The position numbers and the translations under genes were made by a program. DNA of 64,000 bases from Cesiribacter sp. SM1 (GTDB lineage Bacteria > Bacteroidota > Bacteroidia > Cytophagales > Cyclobacteriaceae), in the NCBI RefSeq assembly GCF_020178975.1, contig NZ_JAHXBU010000092.1, positions 453,715-517,714 of the forward strand. Direction: 5' to 3'. Under the pieces are notes generated by a model, which searched no databases, was not told the DNA's origin, and saw nothing but the letters and a program-made list of their open reading frames with translations. Position 1 is the first letter of the stretch. Every line of letters starts with the position of its first letter. Below, piece after piece: positions 55,078 through 64,000 of this stretch.

Positions 55078-55710
55078 ATGATTTACGTGTTCTATAACAG
55101 TCGTGCTGCCATCAGCATGAAATACCAGAAGTACCTGGAGCAGCTACCTGCTGAATTTCAGAACCAGATTCTGAAGTACAGAAACTGGGAAGATGCGCAG
55201 AGGAGTCTGTACGGAAAATTACTGCTGAAACATGGGCTTGAGTATCTGCAACTAAACAGATACAATCTGTCCGATTTAAAATATTCAGCCCATCAGCGGC
55301 CTTACCTTGACCCCAGCTTTGATTTTAACATTGCCCATTCAGGAGAATATGTGCTCTGCGCAATAAGCAAAACTCAGAAAGTAGGTGTAGATATCGAAGA
55401 AGTGAGAGCAACAGAACTGAATGACTTTCAGGATTATTTCAATGGCCAGGAATGGGAAAAAATATTAAATTCTCCTCATCACTTTCATGAATTTTATAAA
55501 CTATGGACCCAGAAGGAAGCAATCATCAAAGCATCTGGCGAAGGATTAAGCATTCCATTGAAGGAAGTGTTGATCAGGAACGAGGAGGCTGTTGTTAATA
55601 ATGAAAAATGGCACTTAATTCCACTAAGCCTGGACCGGGATTACGTTTCTTACCTTGCCACCGATTCTGATTCTTCTGAAGTAACAGTTCGGCAAATAGA
55701 TTTTGACTAG
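55078..55710 (+). CDS. 4'-phosphopantetheinyl transferase (Sfp type)
   Basis: 210 residues. Family motifs FNIAHSGEYV, VGVDIEEVRATEL and WTQKEAIIKASGEGLSIPL are in order, with metal-binding Asp and Glu. It transfers phosphopantetheine from CoA to carrier domains. Its place beside the NRPS genes, convergent with the MFS exporter, implies it activates the T domains at 58294-64000. Confidence 0.93.
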   Translation: MIYVFYNSRAAISMKYQKYLEQLPAEFQNQILKYRNWEDAQRSLYGKLLLKHGLEYLQLNRYNLSDLKYSAHQRPYLDPSFDFNIAHSGEYVLCAISKTQKVGVDIEEVRATELNDFQDYFNGQEWEKILNSPHHFHEFYKLWTQKEAIIKASGEGLSIPLKEVLIRNEEAVVNNEKWHLIPLSLDRDYVSYLATDSDSSEVTVRQIDFD

Positions 55711-55875
55711 CAGCCGCCCCCCGCTAGCGTAAAAGCTTAACATTGCCCAGAGAGAATCCCCCTGTGTGCAGATTAATGGCAGCTGTACAGGCATAAATAT
55801 TTTATGGGGATACTGCGAAATCTGCCAAGGCCTAACAGACACACCCATGCGCAGCTGCAACCTCTGCTGCCCCTC

Positions 55876-57183
55876 TTACATAGCTATTTCCTCTTCCTTC
55901 AGGCTTAGGTGCTCATCTTCTGGTTCTTCGGCAGGGGTAGAAGCAAGGAACTCCAGGAAATTTTTATGGAAGAGCATGAATACAGAAAGCAACACTAAAA
56001 TGATACCGCAGGACATAAACATTAGCCTTACCCGCTGATCCAGCAGATCTATGATGATACCGGATAAGGCCAGCGACAGCGGTACCACTCCGGAGGTCAG
56101 CGTCATCAGGTTCCCTAAAATTCTCCCCCTCATTTCAGATTTGATGCTCATCTGAATAAGGGTTAAAACATTGATCTGAATAAATCCATTCAGAACACCG
56201 ATCAGGCCAAATGACATTAAGGCTACCCAGAGCAAACTGATGCTGCTAAGGGCCAGAAACAATACTGAGCTGCAGACAAAGGAAAAGATGATGGCATTTT
56301 TACGAGCCTTCCCTTCAACTTTAACAACACCCACAATGAGATACCCTACAACTGATCCTAAGCCAAATACACCTGCGATATAACCATACCAATCGGTAGT
56401 GGCCATTAATACATCTTCTACATAGAAAGGAAGAATAACATAAACCGGTGCCACAAAAAAATTAAGCAGGGCAAAGATGATAAAGGTTGCCCTCAAACCC
56501 TTGTTTTCCAGAATGGCCTTTAGTCCTGAAACTGTATCCTCCCTGAAAGCTTTAAGGGTTCTTTTTGCATTGGCATCTTTTTGCTCTACCACTCTTGGAA
56601 TCTTGATGAACAATTCCAGTATGCCCGAAAACAGGTAGGAAATACCATCAAGCAGAAAGAGCAAAGGCGCTCCCAGTATCCTGAACAGAACACCTCCCAC
56701 CCCCTGTCCCAACAGGGCTGATATTTGCACCAGTACCTGCATGGAGGAATTGGCCGCAGCTACCTTTTTTTTCGGAACTATATCAGGAATAGCCGCTACT
56801 ACTGCCGGGTTAAAAAAAGCTTTGGTAGCAGAAATGAGCACTGATGCAATGACCACACCTGTAAATAACAAGCTTTCTGCCTCTGGAAAAAAGAAAAAGC
56901 CACAGGCCAGAACTACCATAAAGCCCCCAATGAGCAGATCGCAGGCAACAATTATATTTCTCCTGGAGTAGTGGTCTGCAAAGGTACCACCTATAGGACT
57001 CAGTAGTATTTGTGGTAACAGTGAGAGCATTAAAATGGTACCCACAATAGTGGCTGATTCTGTCTGGTGCTTTATCCAGAAGATCATGGCAATGGCAAAT
57101 GCCTGTGAGCCCAGCTGGCTCACAAACTGCCCTTGCCATAGCAATAAAAAGTTTTTATTGAAAAGCTTGGATTGCTTATTCAT
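55876..57183 (-). CDS. MFS exporter, EntS-like
   Basis: 435 residues with about twelve hydrophobic helices. The sequence FVSQLGSQAFAIAMIFWIK at the start and FADHYSRRNIIVACDLLIGG (loop 2-3 MFS motif) are typical of MFS_3 exporters, which include the enterobactin exporter EntS. It probably exports the NRPS product. It is downstream of the type II thioesterase on the same strand, 163 nt from it. Confidence 0.85.
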   Translation of the reverse strand: MNKQSKLFNKNFLLLWQGQFVSQLGSQAFAIAMIFWIKHQTESATIVGTILMLSLLPQILLSPIGGTFADHYSRRNIIVACDLLIGGFMVVLACGFFFFPEAESLLFTGVVIASVLISATKAFFNPAVVAAIPDIVPKKKVAAANSSMQVLVQISALLGQGVGGVLFRILGAPLLFLLDGISYLFSGILELFIKIPRVVEQKDANAKRTLKAFREDTVSGLKAILENKGLRATFIIFALLNFFVAPVYVILPFYVEDVLMATTDWYGYIAGVFGLGSVVGYLIVGVVKVEGKARKNAIIFSFVCSSVLFLALSSISLLWVALMSFGLIGVLNGFIQINVLTLIQMSIKSEMRGRILGNLMTLTSGVVPLSLALSGIIIDLLDQRVRLMFMSCGIILVLLSVFMLFHKNFLEFLASTPAEEPEDEHLSLKEEEIAM

Positions 57184-57346
57184 TTATAGGAGTTAAAAAT
57201 GATGTTGAAGTATAAAAAATGGTTTGTTAATGCTGATAAATTTTCCAGACCTCAACCAATAGTTTAGCCTCTTTCAGGCAAAAGGTGTCTGAAATAATTA
57301 TCAGCAGTATTCGGATTGTGTACAGGTTTTTCTATTGCATCCCGGT

Positions 57347-58108
57347 TTAAATAGTTTGAACATCATCTATCTCCAGCACCTTACTATTCAGTTCCTTAGC
57401 TATTGTATAAGATTCCACAATCTGCATAATGATGTATTCTGGGTACTGAAAAATAAAGAAATGATCCCCTGGCAGTGCTTTCAGATTGAGCTCGTACTGT
57501 GTTTCGTTTTGCCACTTCAAGGCATCTTTCCAGTAAACCAGCTCATCACTTCCTATTCTCACAAATAAAGGAATGGGAAAGGGCTTTTCCATAGGCTGGT
57601 ACTCATAGTCTTCAACTGCTTTAAAATCTGCACGCAGAAAGGGTTCGAAAAAATCCTTCATCTCTTCATTTTGCAGAATTTCCTCTGGCAGTCCTCCCAG
57701 GTCTTTGATTTCCTTCCAGAATGCTTCTCTTCCAAAGCCGGAAATCTTAATCTCCTCTCTTACCCCGGGTGCTCCCCGTCCGGTAAAAAATAAACTGACT
57801 GGTGGATTGAGGCCCGCCTGTAAAATTCTTTTTGTTAGCTCATAGCCTAACAAAGTACCCATGCTGTGCCCATAGATAATGTAATCTTGTCCATTGATAC
57901 GATGGCGGATCTGGTTGAAAACATCATCGGCTGTTTTATTAATATCCATGAGCAGATTTTCATGGATGCGGGCTCCCCGGCCAGGCAATTCTATTGTTTC
58001 CCAGCTAAAATGAGATGGAACATAATCGTGCAACACCCTGTAAGAGTATTTGCTACCACCAGCAAAGGGGATTGCAAATATCTTTACTTTCTTTTCTACG
58101 CTTTCCAT
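57347..58108 (-). CDS. Type II (editing) thioesterase
   Basis: 253 residues from ATG 58108 (MESVEKKVKIFAIPFAGG); an ATG at 58144 would add a Lys-rich 12-residue extension and cannot be excluded. Nucleophile elbow GHSMGTLLGYEL and the C-terminal His in LPGDHFFIF match GrsT/RifR-type enzymes, which remove wrongly loaded acyl groups from carrier domains. It follows the NRPS gene by about 185 nt. Confidence 0.92.
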   Translation of the reverse strand: MESVEKKVKIFAIPFAGGSKYSYRVLHDYVPSHFSWETIELPGRGARIHENLLMDINKTADDVFNQIRHRINGQDYIIYGHSMGTLLGYELTKRILQAGLNPPVSLFFTGRGAPGVREEIKISGFGREAFWKEIKDLGGLPEEILQNEEMKDFFEPFLRADFKAVEDYEYQPMEKPFPIPLFVRIGSDELVYWKDALKWQNETQYELNLKALPGDHFFIFQYPEYIIMQIVESYTIAKELNSKVLEIDDVQTI

Positions 58109-58240
58109 AGTTGATTTTTTAATCTTGAATCCTTTAATTCTCATTCACTTTGTGGAGCAGCTTTAATAAACTAAATCCGGCTCCTTACAAACTCCATTTG
58201 CTCAGCATTCAGATCCATGAGCAGGTAAGCTTATCTACCC

Positions 58241-58283
58241 TTAAAATATCAGCAAAGAGACCAGCACTTCACTGATATTTTAA
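58241..58283 (-). other. Hairpin between NRPS and type II thioesterase genes
   Basis: Perfect 12-bp stem TTAAAATATCAG (58241-58252) and CTGATATTTTAA (58272-58283) with a 19-nt loop, 11 nt after the NRPS stop. No T-run follows on the minus strand, so it may stabilise or attenuate rather than terminate. Confidence 0.65.
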
Positions 58284-58293
58284 AAGCAAATCA

Positions 58294-61200
58294 CTATTCT
58301 CCCTGGAAAAACCTCGCAGCTTTATCTCTCCAGGAATCGGCTTTCTCTTTTCCATACACCAGCTGCTTTAACTCCTTCACCAGCTGTCTCGCATGCTTTT
58401 TCTTTAGCATGCTTTCATGATCGCCATCAATTGTTACCACCTGAACCATCTGTGTGATTTTAGCCCAGCCAAGACTAGGATCATAGCCGTTCCAGTCACT
58501 ATCCATGGCTTTCATCAGTATCAGTTTTTTACTGATTTTACCTTCAGGACGGTACTTGATGTGCATGTTGACAAATATGACATGGAACAGCCTTTCCAGG
58601 GCTTCTGTATCATTGAACTTCAGTCCGTTACGCTTGATGGTATCTTTCACATAAGCAAGCAGTTCTTCAAAGGAGCCCACAGGAAGTTCTTTCCTGATCT
58701 TCTGCTTCCACTTCTTGGGCAGGTAGCCTACGCCAAATTCACTTTTGACGATACCCTCTACCATAGAAATGATTTGCTCCCGCTTCTCCCCATCGCTTAG
58801 CTTATTATCAGGGGTGGAATCAAGCACGGCTGCGATGTTTACAGATTCTCCTCGCTTTTCAAGCTGTCGAATCATTTCATACACCACCACACCTCCAAAG
58901 GAATGCCCCACCAGGTTATAAGGCCCCTCTGGCTGTACTGCTTTAATCCACTGGATGTTTTTGGCTGCTATTTCTTCAATACTATGCAGCGGGCTTTCTC
59001 CCTCGAATACGCCCTGCATGCTGATGCCATAAACCGGCTGATCGGTACCAAAAGCCTCTGCCAGCTGATGATAGGGGTCACTGATGCCAAATACGCCCGG
59101 CACAATGAACAGAGGTGCTCCTGCTCCTTCGGGCTGCAGTAAATGCAGATGGCTATTTCCCTGCTGCGAAGTACTGGAGGCCTTTTCTTCAATTGCCCTT
59201 GCCAGCTGCTGTACTGTTGGATTTCTGAACAGCTCCACAATCGGCAGGTCTTTCAGGCTGAATACTCGCTTAACCCTGCTGGTGAGACGTATGGCAAGCA
59301 GGGAATCTCCCCCGGCATCAAAGAAGTTATCTTCTATGCCTATTCGATCTGCTTTGAGCAGCTCCTGCCAGATAGACAGCAGTTTTACTTCTGTTTCTGT
59401 GCGGGGTGCTACATAAGCAGCTGTTCGCATTCCGGTAGCTTCCAGCGCCGGCAAAGCTTTCTTATCTACCTTTCCGTTGGTTGTTAATGGAAGCGCCTGC
59501 AGCTCCACCAATACCGATGGAAGCATGTAATCGGGTAGCTTGGCCTTCATCTGCTGTAGAATTGCTTCTTTGTGATAAGCGCCCTCGGCCACTACATAAC
59601 CCACCAGTCGTTTACTGCCTGTTGCATCTGCTTTAGCCAGTACTACAGCCTGCTTAACACCTGTGCATTGCTGCAGCACGTTTTCTACCTCACCTAATTC
59701 TATGCGGTAGCCCCTGATTTTCACCTGGTCGTCTATGCGGCCCAGGTACTCCAGGTTTCCATCCGGCAGCCATCTTACTAGGTCACCTGTTTTGTACATC
59801 CTGGCTCCGGGCTCCTGTGTAAACGGATCGGCCACAAATTTTTCTGCTGATAGTTCCGGCCTGTTCAGGTAACCCCTGGCCACCTGAACGCCGCCTACCA
59901 CCAACTCTCCCGGAACCCCAGTTGGCAACAGCTTGCCTGCCTTATCCAACACATAGGTTCTGACATTATGGATGGGTTTTCCAATTGTAACGGTTCCGTT
60001 TTTCAGCACCGGCTTATCTGATAAGCTTACACATACTGTATTTTCTGTTGGTCCGTAAGCATTTACCAGGCGAATGCCTTTGGCCTGTATCTGTTCAGCC
60101 AGCTCTATATTCAAGGCTTCTCCTGCTGAAACAATCAATTTTAAAGAGTTAAGCTCTTCCCTGATCACATGCTGGTAAGAAGGCGGCAGCACTACTACCG
60201 TAACATCATTTTGCTTAATAAGCCTGCTGATACCTTCTACCGAAAGTACATCCTCCCGTGTAGGCATTACCAGGCAGCCTCCGCTCATGAGGGTGTTGAA
60301 TATTTCGTAGCAGGAGGCGTCAAAGCCTATGGAGGCAAACTGCAGGGTTCTGTCTCCCGCTTTCAGGCGGAGGGCATCGCCCTGGCTTAGGGCCAGGTTC
60401 ACCACACCCCCATGCTCTACCAGCACTCCTTTTGGCCGGCCTGTAGAGCCCGAGGTATAGATCACATAGGCCAGGTTTGCAGGGCGCAGCGCTGTTTCAG
60501 GTTTTACAGCCGGCTCTTGTGCAATCTGGCTCCAGTCCCTATCCATCAGCACAAGTTCCCTGGCTTTTCCCTGCAGCAATCCGGCGGTACTGCTGCTGCT
60601 CAGGACCAGGCTTGCCCTGGTATCTTCCAGCATAAAGCTGATCCTGTCTTGCGGATACGAAGGATCTACCGGAACATAGGCGCCACCAGCTTTCATAATG
60701 CCCCAAATCCCTACCAGCATTTCAAGTGATCGATCCAGGCAGAGCGGCACCAGGCTTTCTTCTCTTACCCCTTTCTTGCGGAGGTAAGCTGCCAGCTGGT
60801 TTGCGCGCGCATCCAGCTCCCTGTAGGTAAGCGTTTCTGCCTTAAATACTGCTGCCATTGCATCAGGTGTTCTGGCAACCTGCTCTTCAAATAGCTGTAC
60901 CAGGGTTTTATCCTTAGGATAAGAAACTGCTGTTTGGTTGAATTCTTCTGTGAGTTGCAGGCGCTCCTGTGCTGTAACCAATTCCAGCTCATCCAGCTTC
61001 AGGTCTGTTTTGCTCACAAACTGCTCCAGTACCCAGGCAAAATGAGATTTAATCTGCAGCACTACCTCTTTACTTAGCAGGCTGGCATTGTAACCAAATT
61101 CAACAGTAAGCAGCTTGCCGGTCTGAATCATGACCGACAAGGGGTAATTGGTATGTTCATCCATTTCCAGGCTATCTACCTGCAGCCCCTGGTTCCGGGA

Positions 61201-64000
61201 GAATACCTCTCCCACCGGGTAATTCTCGAATACCAACAGGGTATCGAACAGGTCTCCCTTTATCCCCAGCCAGTGCTGCATGGACGACAGTTGTGTGTGG
61301 GCATGCTCGCGGCCATGGGTGTGCCCCTCCTGCAGTTTTGCTAGCCAGTCTTTTACATAGCCCTCCCTGTTTATAGTGGTGCGCAGTGGCAGTGAGTTAA
61401 TGTACAAGCCAACCCTTGTTTCAGATCCGGCAAGCTCACCTGGCCTGCCTGCTACGGTAACACCATAGACTGGATCCTGCTGGCCGGTATAAGCGGAAAG
61501 CAGGTAAGCCCACACCCCCTGCATAAGGGTGTTAAGGGTAAGGCGATTTTCCTGGCTGTACTCCTGGAGGGCCGCAAAGAGCTCCGCTTCCAGCACCAGT
61601 TTCTCCCTCCGGTATTCCTCACCGCCTTTGGTTCTGTCCTGTTTGCTGTTCACAAATGGCAGCAGGGTAGGTTCTTCTACGCCCTCCAAATACTCTTTCC
61701 AGAATAGTTCTGCCTCCAGCGGATCCTTTTTCTGCAGGTAGCGGATAAAGTCTTCGTAGCGATCTTCCTCCGGCTGCAAAGGTTCTGCTCCCGCAGTAAG
61801 TGATTCTGCTCCCGCAGTAAGTGCATCGTAAGTGCTAAGCAGCTCCTGCATCAGGATCGGCATCGACCAGCCATCCAGCAGCAGGTGGTGGTGTGTCCAT
61901 ACCATCTGCCATGCATCATCGGTTAGCCTGATGAGGGTGAGCCTCAGCAGGGGCGCTTTGCTGAAGTTAAAGCCTTCACGCTTGTCGGCTTCTTTGAACA
62001 CATTCACTGCTGTCTGCTGCTGCTCCCCGGACAGGTGGCGATAATCCATCACCTCAAAAGGCAGGGCAACCGCATTGTGTACGCATTGTACCGGTACGCC
62101 CAGCTCCTGGTGGAAAGAGCTTCTAAGGATGCTGTGCTTTTGCACTAAATAGGCCCAGCTGGCCCTGAAGGGTTCTACCTCCAGACCTGTTATGCGGCAG
62201 CTCATCTGCTCCACATACGCCTGAGATCTTTTGTCGTACAGGCCATGGAACAATAAGCCTTCCTGCAGCGGACTTAACCCATAGAGCGCACTGATTTGCT
62301 CCCCGAGTGGTTTTTCATCGTACACCATCTGCAGGAACTGCTCCAGTTCTTTGTAGCTTACTTTACCTCCCAGTCCATAATCAGAAGGTGTTTTGCGTGG
62401 AGCTGTGTTTTGGCTGCAGTGCCTGATCAGTTCTGTAAGCGTTTCCAGGTATTTTTTTGCCAGCGCCTCTACAGTTTCCTGCTTATACTCATTAGAAGCA
62501 TAACTCCAGGCAATGTTAAGCCTACCGGCAGAAATGCTTCCGCTAACGCCCAACTTGGTATCAATGCTGTTTTCCGGGCTAACATCATGGCCAGAAGACT
62601 CTGGAGCCCCGGCAAACCACTTACTGTTGCTCAAGCTGTTATCCAGCTGTCCCAGGTAGTTGAAGGTAAGCTGGAATGGTTTTTCGGTGGAGAGGCTTTG
62701 CCGCACCCCCTCATCCGGATGCAGGTAGCGCAGGGCTCCCCAGCCAAGGCCCTTGTCCGGCACCTGCCGAAGCTGTTCCTTCACCGTCTGTATCACCTCT
62801 GATGCCTCCTCTGCTTCTTTGAGCGAGAGCAGCACCGGGTACAGATTGGTGAACCAGCCTATGGTCCTGCTGATGTCCAGCTGTGAAGAAAGATCCTCCC
62901 TGCCATGCCCCTCCAGCCCGATGACCACCTGCTGCTGGCTGCTCCAGCTGCCCAGGGTTTTTGTCAGGGCTGCCAGTAAGATGTCATCGATGCGGGTGTT
63001 GTATGCCTTATTCACCTCCGTGAGCAGGGCCTGTGTCAGCGCTGCATCCAGAGCTACTTTTACTGTTCGCTGATCCTTTACCAGGGAAGCGCCTACTTCT
63101 TTGTCTACAGGTAGGCTAAAATCAGCCCTGGCTACCTTCTGCCAGTAGTCCTGCTGACGAATGGCCTTTGTCTTTGCATACGCCTGCAGGGCCTCCTGCC
63201 ACTGGCGGTAGGAGCTGCTCTTTGCGCCCAGTGCTACTGCTTTGCCCTGGCTGATCATCTGCAGGCCCTGCTCCAGCTCTTCCAGCAGGATGCGCCAGCT
63301 TACCCCGTCTACGGCCAGGTGGTGGATCACCAGCAAGAGTCTGTTTGCCTCTTGCTGCCCTGGGGTTTGCAGCAGCACCATTCTATAGAGCTCGCCCTGC
63401 TCCAGTTCCAGGCTCTGCTGGTACTTTTCACAGCACGCCTCTATGCGGCTGCTAAGTTCTTCTGCTTTAACTGTAGTAAGATCTTCTCTGATCAGTGCCC
63501 CTTCCCCTGTGCCATATGCCTGCTGCCATACGCCTGCTTCCCGGCTGTAGCGGAAGCGAAGGGCATCATGACGGGCTACTATGGCTTTGACTGCTTTATC
63601 CAGTGCTTCTTCGGTGAGCTCCTTGCTTACCTTCAGTAGCAGCGACTGGTTGAAGTGGTTAGGCTGTGCATAGCCCTGCCCGAAGAACCACTGCTGGATG
63701 GGCAGTAAGCCTGCTGCTCCCTCCAGCACTCCCTGCTCTGCTTCTATGGCTGCTTCTTTTGCTACTACTCCTGCCAGCGAGGCAATGGTCTGGTGCTCGA
63801 ACACATCCCTGGGCTGGAATGTAAAGCCTTCTCTTCTGGCCCTGCTCACCAGCTGTATGGTGATGATGGAGTCTCCTCCCAGCTCAAAGAAGTTATCCTC
63901 CACCCCTACCTTCTCCACCCCCAGCAGCTCCTGCCAGATGTGGGCCAGCTTTTCTTCTGTTTCTGTTCTTGGCGCTACATAGGCAGCAGTAAGTGCTGCT
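58294..64000 (-). CDS. Nonribosomal peptide synthetase, terminal part T-E-C-A-T-TE (runs off right edge)
   Basis: At least 1901 residues; the frame is open to the window edge, so the gene starts beyond 64000. Numbering residues from the GTG at 63918: carrier domain with Ser17 (FFELGGDS); epimerization domain about 68-505 (HHLAVDG at 199-205, EGHGRE, TIGWFTNLYP); condensation domain about 540-970 (HHLLLDG at 677-683); adenylation domain about 1000-1490 (YTSGSTGRPKG, NAYGPTEN, Lys1483); carrier Ser1539 (FFDAGGDS); thioesterase about 1600-1860 (Ser1673 in GHSFGG). The C domain therefore follows an E domain (D-L type). The adenylation pocket reads D-A-Y-V-V-A-A-V-C-K by position, which resembles aromatic or large hydrophobic codes, but weakly. 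The TE releases the product. Confidence 0.96.
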   Translation of the reverse strand, partial: AALTAAYVAPRTETEEKLAHIWQELLGVEKVGVEDNFFELGGDSIITIQLVSRARREGFTFQPRDVFEHQTIASLAGVVAKEAAIEAEQGVLEGAAGLLPIQQWFFGQGYAQPNHFNQSLLLKVSKELTEEALDKAVKAIVARHDALRFRYSREAGVWQQAYGTGEGALIREDLTTVKAEELSSRIEACCEKYQQSLELEQGELYRMVLLQTPGQQEANRLLLVIHHLAVDGVSWRILLEELEQGLQMISQGKAVALGAKSSSYRQWQEALQAYAKTKAIRQQDYWQKVARADFSLPVDKEVGASLVKDQRTVKVALDAALTQALLTEVNKAYNTRIDDILLAALTKTLGSWSSQQQVVIGLEGHGREDLSSQLDISRTIGWFTNLYPVLLSLKEAEEASEVIQTVKEQLRQVPDKGLGWGALRYLHPDEGVRQSLSTEKPFQLTFNYLGQLDNSLSNSKWFAGAPESSGHDVSPENSIDTKLGVSGSISAGRLNIAWSYASNEYKQETVEALAKKYLETLTELIRHCSQNTAPRKTPSDYGLGGKVSYKELEQFLQMVYDEKPLGEQISALYGLSPLQEGLLFHGLYDKRSQAYVEQMSCRITGLEVEPFRASWAYLVQKHSILRSSFHQELGVPVQCVHNAVALPFEVMDYRHLSGEQQQTAVNVFKEADKREGFNFSKAPLLRLTLIRLTDDAWQMVWTHHHLLLDGWSMPILMQELLSTYDALTAGAESLTAGAEPLQPEEDRYEDFIRYLQKKDPLEAELFWKEYLEGVEEPTLLPFVNSKQDRTKGGEEYRREKLVLEAELFAALQEYSQENRLTLNTLMQGVWAYLLSAYTGQQDPVYGVTVAGRPGELAGSETRVGLYINSLPLRTTINREGYVKDWLAKLQEGHTHGREHAHTQLSSMQHWLGIKGDLFDTLLVFENYPVGEVFSRNQGLQVDSLEMDEHTNYPLSVMIQTGKLLTVEFGYNASLLSKEVVLQIKSHFAWVLEQFVSKTDLKLDELELVTAQERLQLTEEFNQTAVSYPKDKTLVQLFEEQVARTPDAMAAVFKAETLTYRELDARANQLAAYLRKKGVREESLVPLCLDRSLEMLVGIWGIMKAGGAYVPVDPSYPQDRISFMLEDTRASLVLSSSSTAGLLQGKARELVLMDRDWSQIAQEPAVKPETALRPANLAYVIYTSGSTGRPKGVLVEHGGVVNLALSQGDALRLKAGDRTLQFASIGFDASCYEIFNTLMSGGCLVMPTREDVLSVEGISRLIKQNDVTVVVLPPSYQHVIREELNSLKLIVSAGEALNIELAEQIQAKGIRLVNAYGPTENTVCVSLSDKPVLKNGTVTIGKPIHNVRTYVLDKAGKLLPTGVPGELVVGGVQVARGYLNRPELSAEKFVADPFTQEPGARMYKTGDLVRWLPDGNLEYLGRIDDQVKIRGYRIELGEVENVLQQCTGVKQAVVLAKADATGSKRLVGYVVAEGAYHKEAILQQMKAKLPDYMLPSVLVELQALPLTTNGKVDKKALPALEATGMRTAAYVAPRTETEVKLLSIWQELLKADRIGIEDNFFDAGGDSLLAIRLTSRVKRVFSLKDLPIVELFRNPTVQQLARAIEEKASSTSQQGNSHLHLLQPEGAGAPLFIVPGVFGISDPYHQLAEAFGTDQPVYGISMQGVFEGESPLHSIEEIAAKNIQWIKAVQPEGPYNLVGHSFGGVVVYEMIRQLEKRGESVNIAAVLDSTPDNKLSDGEKREQIISMVEGIVKSEFGVGYLPKKWKQKIRKELPVGSFEELLAYVKDTIKRNGLKFNDTEALERLFHVIFVNMHIKYRPEGKISKKLILMKAMDSDWNGYDPSLGWAKITQMVQVVTIDGDHESMLKKKHARQLVKELKQLVYGKEKADSWRDKAARFFQGE

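Overview
The window reads as chromosomal DNA of moderate GC from a member of the Bacteroidota, most likely order Cytophagales. The reasons are Bacteroidota-type promoters (TTTG, about 19 nt, TAnnTTTG), weak Shine-Dalgarno sites with A/T-rich leaders, the tRNA-Gln/prs/rplY/pth block, a 61-residue histone H1-like protein, a CarboxypepD_reg-like secreted protein, a PorV/PorQ-like barrel and many lipoproteins with canonical lipoboxes. I cannot name the genus.

Layout. 1-3835 (minus): a tldD-tldE operon followed by an acidic unknown and a truncated DUF4159 gene, with large inverted repeats in two of the gaps. 3963-9790: dinB, a secreted CarboxypepD-like protein, an ABC exporter and a HAMP/GAF sensor without a kinase. 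9865-13288: the coupled ligA-DUF6913-dapA operon. 13416-18938: histone H1-like protein, an alpha-oxoamine synthase (sphingolipid or sulfonolipid entry enzyme), biotin carboxylase, a DUF1015 protein, Maf and a lipoprotein. 19010-22543: a MORN-repeat protein whose start overlaps that of a divergent outer-membrane barrel, followed by a secreted helix-hairpin-helix/beta-barrel protein. 22777-25984: the most unusual locus, an alternating tandem array of DUF1989 (urea carboxylase/carboxyguanidine deiminase-like) and YqcI/YcgG (GntA-like heme N-hydroxylase) genes. 26087-34025 (minus): a metallophosphoesterase and a tetR-tolC-MFP-RND efflux operon with a visible autoregulatory operator. 34151-42226: alpha/beta hydrolase, glycerate kinase, a lipoprotein fused to a Pmp3/YqaE membrane domain, acyl-CoA synthetase, HemG and RecD2. 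42375-44833: tRNA-Gln, prs, rplY and pth with two promoters. 44837-54537: a di-heme cytochrome c lipoprotein, an alkaline-phosphatase-fold lipoprotein, metG, a TPR-PAS histidine kinase and typA. 55078-64000: the edge of a nonribosomal peptide cluster with a PPTase, an EntS-like MFS exporter, a type II thioesterase and the terminal NRPS gene (T-E-C-A-T-TE, continuing past the right edge).

How genes work together. The efflux operon encodes a complete tripartite pump plus its repressor. The NRPS block carries carrier-protein activation, assembly, editing and export, so a secreted peptide is expected; an epimerization domain implies a D-residue. The DUF1989/GntA array pairs a predicted guanidine/amine N-hydroxylase with a predicted carboxyguanidine-deiminase-like hydrolase, which suggests an undescribed route acting on a guanidino compound. 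This last statement is inference from family knowledge and gene order; no substrate is visible in the sequence.
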